A stretch of 64,000 bases of DNA from Vibrio sp. 14G-20 (GCF_026241515.1 NZ_JAPHPW010000003.1:219450-283449), one strand, 5' to 3'; counted from the stretch's first letter, positions 46,388-55,813 are shown. Program-made: numbers and translations. The notes: generated from the sequence alone by a model not told the origin.

Positions 46388-48055
46388 TTACTTAGCGATA
46401 CGCTTGTACTTGATACGGTGCGGTTCTGCTGCCTGTGCGCCCAGAGTTTTCTTCAGCCACTCAGTGTACTCAGTATAGTTACCTTCGTAGAAGTTAACTT
46501 GACCTTCATCACGGTAGTCTAAGATATGGGTCGCAATACGGTCAAGGAACCAACGGTCATGCGAGATAACCATCGCACAGCCAGGGAACTCAAGCAGTGC
46601 TTCTTCAAGTGCACGTAGAGTTTCAACGTCAAGGTCATTGGTCGGTTCATCGAGTAACAATACGTTACCGCCCGCTTTTAGCAGTTTAGCTAGGTGAACA
46701 CGGTTGCGTTCACCACCAGAAAGCTGACCGATGATTTTCTGTTGGTCGTTGCCTTTGAAGTTGAAGCGAGAGCAGTATGCGCGAGCAGGGATTTCGAAGT
46801 TGTTGATCTTAATGATATCAGCGCCTTCAGAGATCTCTTGGAATACTGTTTTGGTGTCATCCATGCTGTCACGGAACTGATCAACAGAAGCAAGCTTAAC
46901 AGTTTCGCCAAGTTCAACTGTGCCTGAGTCTGGCTGTTCTGCGCCGCTTAGCATCTTGAATAGTGTTGATTTACCTGCACCATTGGCACCAACGATACCA
47001 ACGATAGCGCCTTTAGGCATGCTGAACGATAGGTCGTCGATAAGAACACGATCACCAAATGACTTAGTTAGGTTCTTAACTTCAAGTACCTTATCACCTA
47101 AACGCTCACCTGGTGGGATGAACAGTTCGTTGGTTTCGTTACGCTTCTGGTATTGGCCAGTCGTCATTTCTTCAAAACGAGCCATACGAGCTTTAGATTT
47201 AGCCTGACGGCCTTTAGGGTTTTGACGAACCCATTCAAGTTCTTTCTCGATTGTCTTTTGACGTGCGCTTTCGCCTGCTTTTTCTTGCTTAAGACGCTCG
47301 TCTTTTTGCTCTAGCCAAGACGTGTAGTTACCTTCCCATGGGATACCTTCACCACGGTCAAGTTCTAGAATCCAGCCAGCAGCGTTGTCTAGGAAGTAAC
47401 GGTCGTGGGTAATTGCCACAACTGTACCGCTGTAATCAACAAGGAAGTGCTCAAGCCAAGCCACTGATTCTGCATCCAAGTGGTTGGTTGGTTCATCAAG
47501 AAGCAGCATGTCTGGCTTCTCTAGAAGTAGACGACAGATCGCAACACGACGACGCTCACCACCTGATAGGAATTCTATTTTCGCATCCCACTCAGGAAGA
47601 CGAAGTGCGTCAGCAGCACGCTCTAGAGCTGTTTCTAGGTTGTGGCCGTCTTTTGCTTGAATCAGTGCTTCTAGTTCGCCTTGCTCTTTAGCAAGAGCAT
47701 CAAAATCTGCATCTGGTTCTGCGTAAGCTGCGTAAACTGCATCGATACGCTTAAGTGCGTCAGCAACGTCAGAAACCGCTTCTTCTACGATCTCACGAAC
47801 CGTTTTTGATTCGTCTAGTACAGGTTCTTGCGGTAGGTAACCGACTTTAAGGCCTTGCTGTGCACGAGCTTCACCATCAATATCAGTATCAATACCAGCC
47901 ATGATACGTAGTAGGGTAGATTTACCTGAACCATTTAGACCCAAAACACCGATTTTAGCGCCAGGAAAAAAGCTAAGAGAAATGTCTTTAAGAATTTGAC
48001 GCTTAGGTGGAACAGTTTTGCTCACCCGAGACATGGTATATACGTATTCAGCCAT
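46388..48055 (-). CDS. ettA: Energy-dependent translational throttle protein EttA (ABC-F)
   Basis: A cytosolic ABC-F ATPase that binds the ribosomal E site and gates entry into elongation according to ATP/ADP. The first ABC domain has GLNGSGKST and LSGGERRRVAICR; the second has GANGAGKST and LSGGERNRVHLAK. The linker between them contains the arm and the KAKARMARFEEM-like P-site tRNA-interaction motif (seen as SKARMARFEEM). Length 555 equals E. coli EttA. No membrane domains are present. Confidence 0.95.
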   Translation of the reverse strand: MAEYVYTMSRVSKTVPPKRQILKDISLSFFPGAKIGVLGLNGSGKSTLLRIMAGIDTDIDGEARAQQGLKVGYLPQEPVLDESKTVREIVEEAVSDVADALKRIDAVYAAYAEPDADFDALAKEQGELEALIQAKDGHNLETALERAADALRLPEWDAKIEFLSGGERRRVAICRLLLEKPDMLLLDEPTNHLDAESVAWLEHFLVDYSGTVVAITHDRYFLDNAAGWILELDRGEGIPWEGNYTSWLEQKDERLKQEKAGESARQKTIEKELEWVRQNPKGRQAKSKARMARFEEMTTGQYQKRNETNELFIPPGERLGDKVLEVKNLTKSFGDRVLIDDLSFSMPKGAIVGIVGANGAGKSTLFKMLSGAEQPDSGTVELGETVKLASVDQFRDSMDDTKTVFQEISEGADIIKINNFEIPARAYCSRFNFKGNDQQKIIGQLSGGERNRVHLAKLLKAGGNVLLLDEPTNDLDVETLRALEEALLEFPGCAMVISHDRWFLDRIATHILDYRDEGQVNFYEGNYTEYTEWLKKTLGAQAAEPHRIKYKRIAK

Positions 48056-48318
48056 TGCCGATCGATCCTAATTATTGTTCAAAATTGTCTGCTATTTTAT
48101 ACCAATATCCCTAAAGATGTTACTCCTAGGTCAGAAAAGCCATTCTTGAACTAATCCTTACCTATTATTGTCACATTGGTCATTAAAACTATATTTAATG
48201 AGCTTCTGAGGCGAAGTGTTAAATATTAATAATATTTACACTCAAACTCTTTACATTTGATGTGATGTCGGGCGTAAATAGATTTCACGTATTCATACAC
48301 GCACTAAGGAAAGAGCGA

Positions 48319-50268
48319 ATGTTTTTCCGCATTGGTAATACGAAAATTGCTGTTGCTGCATCAGCAATTTTGTCTTCATTTTCACTGGCTCCGATGGCTA
48401 TGGCTAACAACACCTCCGAGCTTGAAATGCAGCGTGATGTTTATGACAGAGCGCAAGAGGTTTTAGACAACCGAGACCTAAAAGCTTACTCGGCGCTACG
48501 TAATAAAATTCAAACATACTCTTTAACTCCATACACAGATTATCGCGCCTTTCTGATTGGCTTAGGTGATCGCACTCCTGCTGAGGTCGATGCTTTTATT
48601 GAAAAGAACAAGGCACTGCCATTTTCTAATCGAATGCGCGCGCCTTATTTGGATTCATTGGCTTCTCAGAAGCAGTGGAAGACCATCCTTGAATTTCAAA
48701 CCAAAGAGCCTGTCGGTGAAAAATACCAATGTATCTATTATCGAGCACATTACGAGCAAGGTAATCAAGAACTCGCGTTTAAAGGGGCGAAACAGCTTTG
48801 GTTGAGTGGCAGTGGTGTTGATGATGCCTGTGACCCTCTGTTTAAAAGCTGGGATCAAGCAGGGTTAAGAACCGATGAGCTGATTCTGGATAGAATGCTG
48901 CTAGCGTTCGAGGGCCGTAACGGTAAGTTAATGAGCTATCTGATTAAGCAATTGGATCATGATGAGTCAATTGCTCAAGCTAAGCAGATGAAGGCGTTGT
49001 ACAACAAGCCTGAAAACGTACTCGCGTTTGCAAAGAAACACCCTGTGAATGAATTCTATCAAGCTCAAACCGAGTTTGGTTTCGAGAAGTTGGCAAGGAA
49101 GTCATCAAGCAGTGCACAAGAGGTGTTTGATGATGTCATCAAAGCTCAGAAATTTTCGAAAGAGAAATCTCAAGAACTTGCTGATTATTTGACGTTCCGT
49201 TTGATTAACACCGATTCTGAAGAGTTGATGGCGTGGCGAGACAAAATGCTCGCGAGTTCATCAAAGCAAGTTCTGCTGGAACGACGCGCTCGTTTAGCGA
49301 TTCAACATGCCGATTGGACGGGGCTGAAAGAGTGGATAGCGCGCTTGGATGACAAACATCAGGCTTCACTACGTTGGCAATATTGGCAGGGCAGAGCTGA
49401 AATCGCGACGGGCGATACTGACAAAGGCAATAAGCGACTATCAGATATCTTGGGTCAGCGTAATTTCTACAGTGTGGCTGCAGCTAAACAGTTAGATGAG
49501 CCGGTTCAATACCCAACGTCGACACTTAAATACAATGCTGAAATAGTGAAGCCATTCGATACCTCTTTGGTGCGTATTAGCGAGTTGATTGACCGAGATA
49601 AAATTGCGGCAGCAAAGAGTGAATGGCGTTGGTTGTTAACCAATGCTGATAAAGATCAGAAATCAATGCTTGCCGCTCATGCTGCGACACAACGATGGAA
49701 TCACTTTACCGTAACAGCGAGCATCTCGGCGAAGATGTGGGATAACATAGCCTTACGCTTCCCTGTTGCACATAAATGGTGGTTCAACTTCTATGCCGAG
49801 AAGCACGATATCGATCCTATCACCTTGATATCTTTAGCAAGACAAGAGAGTGCGATGGATTCAGAGGCTCGCTCTCCAGTTGGCGCTCGTGGCATCATGC
49901 AAATTATGCCAAAGACGGCGCAATACACGGCGAACAAACATAAGATTAAGTATCAGGGTAGCGATGATCTTTATGATGTCGGCAAGAACATTGAGATTGG
50001 TAGCCACTATTTAGATGGTTTGCTTGCTCAATATGACAACAACCGTATTTTTGCTTTTGCCGCTTACAACGCAGGGCCTAGCAGAGTAAAACAGTGGCGT
50101 TCACGCAGTGATGAAAAGCTCGATGCCTTTGCATTTATCGAAATGATCCCATTCAAAGAGACTCGCGGTTACGTTCAGAATATCTTGATGTTTGAGACCT
50201 ACTATCGAGATATCTTGGGTGAGAAAGGGACGTTTTTAGCGCCCCATGAGGCAAAAGCGAAATACTAA
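48319..50268 (+). CDS. slt: Soluble lytic murein transglycosylase Slt
   Basis: A periplasmic enzyme that cleaves glycan strands to 1,6-anhydro-MurNAc products, which NagZ, AnmK and MurQ then recycle. The signal peptide ends near APMAMA (about residue 30). A long alpha-helical U-domain covers most of the protein, and the catalytic SLT domain at the end carries the Glu in SLARQESAMDSEARS, with GIMQIMP and AFAAYNAGP. ATG 48319 follows AAGGAAAGAG; the frame opens earlier at 48262. 649 residues. Confidence 0.94.
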   Translation: MFFRIGNTKIAVAASAILSSFSLAPMAMANNTSELEMQRDVYDRAQEVLDNRDLKAYSALRNKIQTYSLTPYTDYRAFLIGLGDRTPAEVDAFIEKNKALPFSNRMRAPYLDSLASQKQWKTILEFQTKEPVGEKYQCIYYRAHYEQGNQELAFKGAKQLWLSGSGVDDACDPLFKSWDQAGLRTDELILDRMLLAFEGRNGKLMSYLIKQLDHDESIAQAKQMKALYNKPENVLAFAKKHPVNEFYQAQTEFGFEKLARKSSSSAQEVFDDVIKAQKFSKEKSQELADYLTFRLINTDSEELMAWRDKMLASSSKQVLLERRARLAIQHADWTGLKEWIARLDDKHQASLRWQYWQGRAEIATGDTDKGNKRLSDILGQRNFYSVAAAKQLDEPVQYPTSTLKYNAEIVKPFDTSLVRISELIDRDKIAAAKSEWRWLLTNADKDQKSMLAAHAATQRWNHFTVTASISAKMWDNIALRFPVAHKWWFNFYAEKHDIDPITLISLARQESAMDSEARSPVGARGIMQIMPKTAQYTANKHKIKYQGSDDLYDVGKNIEIGSHYLDGLLAQYDNNRIFAFAAYNAGPSRVKQWRSRSDEKLDAFAFIEMIPFKETRGYVQNILMFETYYRDILGEKGTFLAPHEAKAKY

Positions 50269-50440
50269 GCCTTCGGCATTTGATCCGAAACTAAGTAAGA
50301 ATAAAGGCAGTGAGTGCGAACCATTTCCACTTACGGCCTTTTTACATTGGATCGCATCAAGTGTTTCGGTATAAAGTGTTAAACGCTTTCAATCGTTAAG
50401 CGACTCTTTAAAGTCAGAATTTAAAAGTAAGTGTAGAGAT

Positions 50441-50734
50441 ATGGCATCACAACCTGAATATGATAATTGGCAACAACTGATGGACTTGGTAAAGACGGCT
50501 GTCGAGAAAGATCAGCACGAGCTGTTGTTGACCATGATGATGACACCAGACGAGCGAGATGCTCTGGTTGCTAGAATTAATATCTTCTGTGAGCTAATGA
50601 AAGGCGATATGTCTCAACGACAGGTGAGTCAAATGCTGGGAGTAGGTGTCGCGACGATAACCAGAGGCTCAAATGAGCTAAAGGCCAAATCTGAACAAGA
50701 GAAAGCCGTGATCGCCGACCTATTGCTAAAGTAA
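50441..50734 (+). CDS. trpR: Trp operon repressor TrpR
   Basis: A 97-residue all-helical repressor that binds operators of trp and related genes when loaded with tryptophan. The helix-turn-helix is MSQRQVSQMLGVGVATITRGSNE split over residues 62-84, and LLTMMMTPDERDALVAR forms the core. It directly follows slt, as in E. coli. I found no CTAGTT-type operator upstream. Confidence 0.95.
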   Translation: MASQPEYDNWQQLMDLVKTAVEKDQHELLLTMMMTPDERDALVARINIFCELMKGDMSQRQVSQMLGVGVATITRGSNELKAKSEQEKAVIADLLLK

Positions 50735-50777
50735 TAACGGAATTCAGCTATCCTTGGATAGTGAGAATACGAATTCG

Positions 50778-50807
50778 AAAAACGCTAACTGAATGTTAGC
50801 GTTTTTT
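50778..50807. terminator. Bidirectional terminator between trpR and yjjX
   Basis: AAAAACGCTAAC-TGAAT-GTTAGCGTTTTTT is a perfect stem with A and T runs. Confidence 0.92.
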
Positions 50808-50852
50808 ATTTCTGAAGATTGTTCTCTGAACCTTTCTAAGTTTAACGAAGCA

Positions 50853-51374
50853 CTAAATAGGAAAGTGTTCAGGATTCACAAATGGAATCAGCGCTAAGAT
50901 TAATGCTTGGTGATAGACCGAACTGCGTGACAGTTGGTTATGCGTCAGTAGGCTAATCGCGCCACCTTTCTGCTTGATATTATCGGTACCAAACACTTCG
51001 TCCATTACATCCCCTAACTCGTTTGCATGCTCTAACTTTTCAAGCACAGCTGGTGGCAGCATCAGGCTTGCTGAACGAGACTCTCCACGTTGACCATTGG
51101 CTTCGATCACCATCCAAGCAAAAGTGACGTTTGTTTCTATTCCCGCTTCTAGACCAACATAGAAGTCGGCATCAGGCTGAGCTTGAGTTGCGTTGTGAAC
51201 TCGATTCACGGCACCTTGATAGGTTTCATCATTGCTCATCGGTTGATCGGCGACACCGCTAGGGACGCTGATGCCTTTGAAATCAAATTCAGTATCAGGA
51301 AAAGCAGATAAGAACGCACTTTTAACGGCGTTAATTTTAGCTGGGTTCAGCGATGCGATGATTACAGATTTCAT
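50853..51374 (-). CDS. yjjX: Inosine/xanthosine triphosphatase YjjX
   Basis: A 173-residue cytosolic NTPase (NTPase_1/DUF84 family) that hydrolyses non-canonical ITP and XTP. N-terminal VIIASLNPAKINAVKSAF and the FYVGLEAGIE block near residue 95 are typical. In E. coli yjjX is also close to slt and trpR. Its start overlaps the end of the GGDEF-EAL gene by 38 bases in another frame, so translation may be coupled. Confidence 0.92.
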   Translation of the reverse strand: MKSVIIASLNPAKINAVKSAFLSAFPDTEFDFKGISVPSGVADQPMSNDETYQGAVNRVHNATQAQPDADFYVGLEAGIETNVTFAWMVIEANGQRGESRSASLMLPPAVLEKLEHANELGDVMDEVFGTDNIKQKGGAISLLTHNQLSRSSVYHQALILALIPFVNPEHFPI

Positions 51375-53715
51375 GTGTCGGATTCTTTTTGTTGTCGATT
51401 AGATTGAGTTGATGTTGTCGGTACCATTCACTCAACTCTTCTAGTGGCATAGGTTTACCAAAGTAATAGCCTTGCAGCATATCGCACTGTGCATCCTGTA
51501 ACCACTGGTGCATGCCTTGAGTTTCAATCCCTTCGGCGGTGACTTTTTTCCCCTGAGCATGACACAACCCGATAACCGGTTTTACGATGTTCTGGTTATC
51601 GGTTTCAATTAAGGTATCCAAAAACGCTTTATCCAATTTAATTTTCTGAGTTGGATACTGCACCAGTTGAGTGATAGAGGTGTAACCGGAGCCAAAGTCA
51701 TCAATCGCCAGTCGATAACCCATGCATGACAGTTCGTTCAGCAATGGAAAGCCTTCTGAGTTTGAGTAAAAGGTTTCAGTGATTTCAAAATCGATCAGGC
51801 TTGGTGGGATTCGATTTAACTCCTCGTGTTCTTTAATGAAAACCGCAAGGTGAGTAGTTTCAATACCAGCCGAAGATAAGTTGATCGACAATTGAATTGA
51901 GTGATCAAATTGAGCCTGAAGTCGATGGAATGAAGCAAACGCATTCTGTATTACCCAGCGGTCGACATGTTCGAATAGCCCGGTTTGTTCGGCAATTGGG
52001 ATGAACTCATCGGGTGGAACCAAACCAAGTTGCTTCGAATTCCAACGTAATAAAACCTCAACGCCAATTACATCAGTCCCGGTTGAATCCATATAGGGCA
52101 TGTAAACGAGCCTGAATTCATCATCAAAATTCTTACCTCTAAGCGCCCGTTCAATGTCTGCTTGGCGTTGAATGGCTTTGTCTAAATCCCGTGAATAGTC
52201 AGCAAATTGGTTTTTACCTGCACGCTTGGCTTGGTACATCGCGGTATCCGCGTTCGACAGTAGCTTCTCGATTGAGTCACCATCATTAGGGTAGGTCGCA
52301 ATACCAATACTGACCGTAATCGGAAAGCTTCCTGATTCGGTGACAAAGCCTTTTTGTAGGGGAGTGAGTAAATCATTCGAGAATCGATGCGCGACATTGC
52401 CTCGCTGGCTAGGAGCGTTAATGTAGACAACGAACTCGTCACCAGAAAGTCGGGCTGGCATGCAGTGAGCGTCGAACTCCGCTTTATAGTGGCGACAAAT
52501 ATCTGAAATACGCTGAGCAAAAGAGACCAGAATCGAGTCGCCGATTTGATGCCCGTATTTGTCATTCACAAACTTGAAGTTGTCCAAGTCAAAATAGAGA
52601 ACCCAGGTTTCGGTATTGGAACTCGGTTTTGGCAACGATTGCTGAACGAAGGTTTGAAACTGATGCCTATTGGCTATTTGGGTTAACTGATCATTTTCGG
52701 CCAAGAGTTTGGTTTGTTGGTAAGTGTTGTCTAGTTCCTGGTACATGTCATAGAAGCGCTGTGATAGGCGGCCAAGTTCATCACGAGAGCCTAAGCGTTC
52801 AATGTTCTTTCGTTGTTTTTTTTCGACTTGCTGTAGCTGTCGATCGAGCCGTGTTATTGGACTAATCACGGTGCGAGACAGAAGCATGAGTAACAGAGCG
52901 ACAGTCACAAACGCAGACAGTGCAAACGACAAACTCAGCTTGTTCCAAATCGAATCGAGCTTGTTTTCCAATAAGAACTGCGCAGGATCGACCGTGGCGT
53001 ACAGTTCTGGTGCAAGCTTGACTGAGTGAGTAACATCATTTTCCAAAGAAACCGCTTTGGATGTGAAGAACAAACTGGTTTGGTAGTCGAACTCTATTTG
53101 CTTTCTCAGTGCATTAAACTTGTCGAGAGAGACAGATACAACAACAAAGAACACATCATCGAGTTGATTGCGTGCGGTTGGGAAAATCGCTTTTCTATCT
53201 ACCTTGTCGTAGTGAACCAACATCCCTTCGCCTTGGGAGTTTTGAATATAGTTGGTACTCGATGTTGCTAGGGTGTCTTGATAGTGCTGGTCAACGTACT
53301 CCAATATCTTACTGTCAATCTGAGTGCGTGAGTTGTTGGTATTATCCGCGTAGTAACGCAGTTTTCGATCACCATTAAGAAGTGCTAAACCTGTATAGCT
53401 TTCATCGTCATCTTGCAGGAAATGTATGGCTTCTTGAAGGTTACTGACCAGTTCAAGATCGCGAGAAAGATTTTGAACAGTGAGAAAATAACGCTTCACC
53501 ATATCACTCTGGGTCAAGGTGTAAGAGTAGCTATTGAGAAACGAACGAGATTGGCGAAAGTATCCGGCTAGTTTTTCCATGTTCAGCTGCAGTGCATTAG
53601 CTTCGCGTTTGATGAAGCTGCTTTTTTGCGTCGAATAAATAATATAGCTAGAAGCCGCGGTACTGATCAGTATCACAGGGGCTATCAGTAGTAAGATTTT
53701 AGTACTTAGCTTCAT
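51337..53715 (-). CDS. Membrane GGDEF-EAL protein (c-di-GMP synthesis and/or breakdown)
   Basis: A 792-residue inner-membrane protein. Membrane helices at about residues 7-27 and 265-285 enclose a periplasmic sensor region; a HAMP-like linker, GGDEF and EAL domains follow. The synthase site reads ARLSGDEF (SGDEF variant) with no RxxD inhibitory site. The phosphodiesterase site reads EVLLRW in place of EALLRW, with NLSS, EITET, DDFGSGY, K of IKLDK and EGIE intact. Both activities look possible. ATG 53715 is the likely start; the frame opens at 53730. Confidence 0.9.
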   Translation of the reverse strand: MKLSTKILLLIAPVILISTAASSYIIYSTQKSSFIKREANALQLNMEKLAGYFRQSRSFLNSYSYTLTQSDMVKRYFLTVQNLSRDLELVSNLQEAIHFLQDDDESYTGLALLNGDRKLRYYADNTNNSRTQIDSKILEYVDQHYQDTLATSSTNYIQNSQGEGMLVHYDKVDRKAIFPTARNQLDDVFFVVVSVSLDKFNALRKQIEFDYQTSLFFTSKAVSLENDVTHSVKLAPELYATVDPAQFLLENKLDSIWNKLSLSFALSAFVTVALLLMLLSRTVISPITRLDRQLQQVEKKQRKNIERLGSRDELGRLSQRFYDMYQELDNTYQQTKLLAENDQLTQIANRHQFQTFVQQSLPKPSSNTETWVLYFDLDNFKFVNDKYGHQIGDSILVSFAQRISDICRHYKAEFDAHCMPARLSGDEFVVYINAPSQRGNVAHRFSNDLLTPLQKGFVTESGSFPITVSIGIATYPNDGDSIEKLLSNADTAMYQAKRAGKNQFADYSRDLDKAIQRQADIERALRGKNFDDEFRLVYMPYMDSTGTDVIGVEVLLRWNSKQLGLVPPDEFIPIAEQTGLFEHVDRWVIQNAFASFHRLQAQFDHSIQLSINLSSAGIETTHLAVFIKEHEELNRIPPSLIDFEITETFYSNSEGFPLLNELSCMGYRLAIDDFGSGYTSITQLVQYPTQKIKLDKAFLDTLIETDNQNIVKPVIGLCHAQGKKVTAEGIETQGMHQWLQDAQCDMLQGYYFGKPMPLEELSEWYRQHQLNLIDNKKNPTHEICNHRIAEPS

Positions 53716-54057
53716 AGTTAATGACAACACTATTTATAAATTAAGCGCATAATTTTATGTTACTTAATGCTTACTCGCTATTAATTACACGTAGTTCGAT
53801 GATTTCCTGTGAAGGGGGTAAGGTTTTGTCTTTATTGATAAAAAAAGCCACTAATGAGTTTTTGTTAGAAAGGATCAAGCAGTGGAGAGAGTAAGCGTGC
53901 AGAATGTGCGAAACAAGTGAGTTGTGTTTCAGGCATGCTAGGGTGAGTTTTCTTAGCGAGAGTAGTACTCGACTAGAGGGTGATTTAAGTATTTGGCCTA
54001 CGGTAGACCAAATACTTATGTTAGCTAAAAGCTGATACTTGAGCTCTTAGCTATTAG
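53716..54057. other. Gap between the GGDEF-EAL gene and pheA
   Basis: Contains the second copy of a dispersed repeat at 53987 and presumably the promoter of the GGDEF-EAL gene. No ORF with a ribosome binding site was found. Confidence 0.5.
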
Positions 54058-54060
54058 CTA
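53987..54060. repeat. Dispersed repeat, copy B
   Basis: The first 31 bases form a near-perfect palindrome: AAGTATTTGG and CCAAATACTT around CCTACGGTAGA. The whole resembles 44793-44866. It reaches the pheA stop codon and could act as its terminator. Confidence 0.65.
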
Positions 54061-55233
54061 TGATAACTTAACTTGAGTCGCTTTGATGTTCTCACTTGGG
54101 TAGCAACCCAACACTTTAAGGTGGCGAGTAATAGAGGTTAGTTCCGTTATCGCTTGCTGCATATTATCTGAATCCAGATGCGCCTCTAAATCGACATAGA
54201 ACATCTCTTCCCAAGGGTTACCCATGATAGGACGAGATTCCAGCTTGGTCATGTTGATGCCTAAGCGTTGCAGGATTAGTAGTGTCTCTACCAAAGAACC
54301 CGCCTCTTGAGATGTCGACATGATGAGCGTCGTTTTCGCTGGTATTTGAGTCGATACTTCAACAGGCTTACGAGCCACAACGATGAAACGAGTGTGGTTC
54401 TCTGTTTGGTTTGCAATGTTGCCTTGGATTGGCTGAAGCCCATAAAGCTTGCCGCTCGAAGCATTACCAATAGCCGCTACGTCATTGCCACCCAACTCTT
54501 TAACCTTTTTCATTGCATCAGCGGTGCTTGCGCAAGACTCAAGGCTGACACCTTTAAGGCGGCTCAAGAACTCACTGCATTGTTGATGAGGTTGTGGGTG
54601 TGAATAGAGTGTTTTGATGTCTTCTAAACGGATATCACTCTTAGCAACGAGGCAGTGCTCAATCGGTTGAGAAAGTTCGCCAACAATGTATAGAGTCGTA
54701 TGCTGTAGCAGGTCGTAGACCTCGTTAATTGACCCTGAACTTGTGTTCTCAATAGGTAGGACACCGTAGTCGGCATGGCCAGACTCTACTGTTGATGCGA
54801 CTTCTTTGAAGTGATTACAGTTCAGCTCAATCAATTCCATATTCTTGCGGCTGAAGTATTCGCGGCTCGCAAGGTGAGAATACGATCCCTTAGAACCTAA
54901 GAATGCAACGCGAGCCAATGGTTTACGGCTTTGCGGGTTCGCTAGGTTTTGTAAGTATGACTGCTGTAGTAAAACGGAATCTTCGATGATGGTGTGGAAC
55001 AGCTTGGTAATGTACTGCGCATCAAGTTCGTATTTATCTTTGCCGTTGTTGATCAGCTTAACTAATAGTTGTTGCTCTCGTACTGCATCACGAACTGGTT
55101 TTGATGTCTCTACTTTGCTTTTAGCGACTTCGATACTTAGCTTGCGACGCTCTGAAAGTAACTTCAGGAGTTCGTCGTCTAAATCATTAAGACGAAGGCG
55201 GATATCATCCAGTGAAATTGAGCGGTCAGTCAT
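54058..55233 (-). CDS. pheA: Bifunctional chorismate mutase / prephenate dehydratase PheA
   Basis: The P-protein of phenylalanine synthesis. An AroQ chorismate mutase domain (residues 5-90; LNDLDDELLKLLSERRKL) is followed by prephenate dehydratase (about 105-285; FLGSKGSYSHLA, PIENTSSGSINEVYD, NHTRFIVV) and a C-terminal ACT domain for feedback by phenylalanine, with the ESRP motif in LESRPIMGNPWEE. It is preceded by a leader peptide and attenuator, so its expression should respond to charged tRNA(Phe). aroF-tyrA lies 10 kb away. Confidence 0.95.
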   Translation of the reverse strand: MTDRSISLDDIRLRLNDLDDELLKLLSERRKLSIEVAKSKVETSKPVRDAVREQQLLVKLINNGKDKYELDAQYITKLFHTIIEDSVLLQQSYLQNLANPQSRKPLARVAFLGSKGSYSHLASREYFSRKNMELIELNCNHFKEVASTVESGHADYGVLPIENTSSGSINEVYDLLQHTTLYIVGELSQPIEHCLVAKSDIRLEDIKTLYSHPQPHQQCSEFLSRLKGVSLESCASTADAMKKVKELGGNDVAAIGNASSGKLYGLQPIQGNIANQTENHTRFIVVARKPVEVSTQIPAKTTLIMSTSQEAGSLVETLLILQRLGINMTKLESRPIMGNPWEEMFYVDLEAHLDSDNMQQAITELTSITRHLKVLGCYPSENIKATQVKLS

Positions 55234-55246
55234 AAATGTGTCCTTA

Positions 55247-55276
55247 TAAAAAAGCCTCCCTAGTGTGGGAGGCTTC
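55247..55276 (-). terminator. pheA attenuator terminator
   Basis: On the minus strand AAGCCTCCC-ACACTA-GGGAGGCTT is followed by a T run and then by the pheA ribosome binding site (AAGGA). An upstream GGAGGCT at 55312-55318 can pair with the AGCCTCC arm to form the competing antiterminator. Confidence 0.9.
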
Positions 55277-55321
55277 TTGTTCGTTTTTGACTTGTTTTTC
55301 TAAAACGACTTAGCCTCCGAT

Positions 55322-55369
55322 TTACGGAAGAAAAAAGAAGTCAAAAATAAACAAAGATTGAGTGTGCAT
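55322..55369 (-). CDS. pheL: pheA leader peptide PheL
   Basis: A 15-codon ORF encodes MHTQSLFIFDFFFLP, with five phenylalanines, three of them in a row, followed at once by the antiterminator and terminator of pheA. When charged tRNA(Phe) is scarce the ribosome should stall on the Phe codons and favour the antiterminator, as for E. coli PheL (also 15 residues). The ribosome binding site is weak. Confidence 0.9.
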   Translation of the reverse strand: MHTQSLFIFDFFFLP

Positions 55370-55399
55370 AAAAAGTGATTGTTTTATGAATGTTTAAAC

Positions 55400-55428
55400 A
55401 CAATAAGCAAGCGAGCTACGAGCGTCAA
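55400..55428 (-). promoter_or_regulatory. pheL-pheA promoter
   Basis: TTGACG (55423-55428) and TATTGT (55400-55405) are separated by 17 bases on the minus strand. The expected start of RNA near 55393 is about 25 bases before pheL. Confidence 0.8.
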
Positions 55429-55430
55429 GC

Positions 55431-55461
55431 AAAAAAATAGCGCCCTGAGGCGCTATTTTTT
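55431..55461 (-). terminator. raiA terminator
   Basis: AAAAAATAGCGCC-TCAG-GGCGCTATTTTTT on the minus strand; it separates raiA from the pheL promoter by only a few bases. Confidence 0.92.
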
Positions 55462-55477
55462 AATCTGTTCTCTTTCC

Positions 55478-55813
55478 TTATTCTACTTCAGCTTCTAGCT
55501 CTTCGATTTCAGGCTTTTCAGCGCGGCGCGCTTCTGGTTTATGGCGTAGCTTGTTGAGTTGACGCTCTAGTTTTTGTTCTACTTCGTTGATCGCTACGTA
55601 GAGGTCGTCATGGATTGATGAAGCAACAAGTTGGCCTTTTGGTACTGTTAGAACCGCTTCAAACTTCTTCTTTTTGTTTGGTTCTTCGCTAAAGCTCGCT
55701 TGGCAGCCTATGATGTCTACTTGCCATTTATCCAGCTTTTTAAATTTGCTTTCTATGTGATCACGGATTGCAGAGGTAATGTCGATGTTTTTACCAGTGA
55801 TGTTCATTTTCAT
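55478..55813 (-). CDS. raiA: Ribosome-associated inhibitor RaiA (YfiA, HPF family)
   Basis: A 111-residue protein that binds the 30S decoding region in stationary phase or cold and blocks translation. The start MKMNITGKNIDITSAIRDHI and the block AINEVEQKLERQLNKLRHK are the family core. An acidic tail (IEELEAEVE) extends past the core as in E. coli RaiA, unlike the shorter HPF. The raiA-pheL-pheA order is conserved with E. coli. Confidence 0.92.
   Translation of the reverse strand: MKMNITGKNIDITSAIRDHIESKFKKLDKWQVDIIGCQASFSEEPNKKKKFEAVLTVPKGQLVASSIHDDLYVAINEVEQKLERQLNKLRHKPEARRAEKPEIEELEAEVE

Noticed and set aside
46694..47691. Plus-strand ORFs within ettA
   Set aside because: They are antisense shadows of a long conserved gene, without ribosome binding sites.
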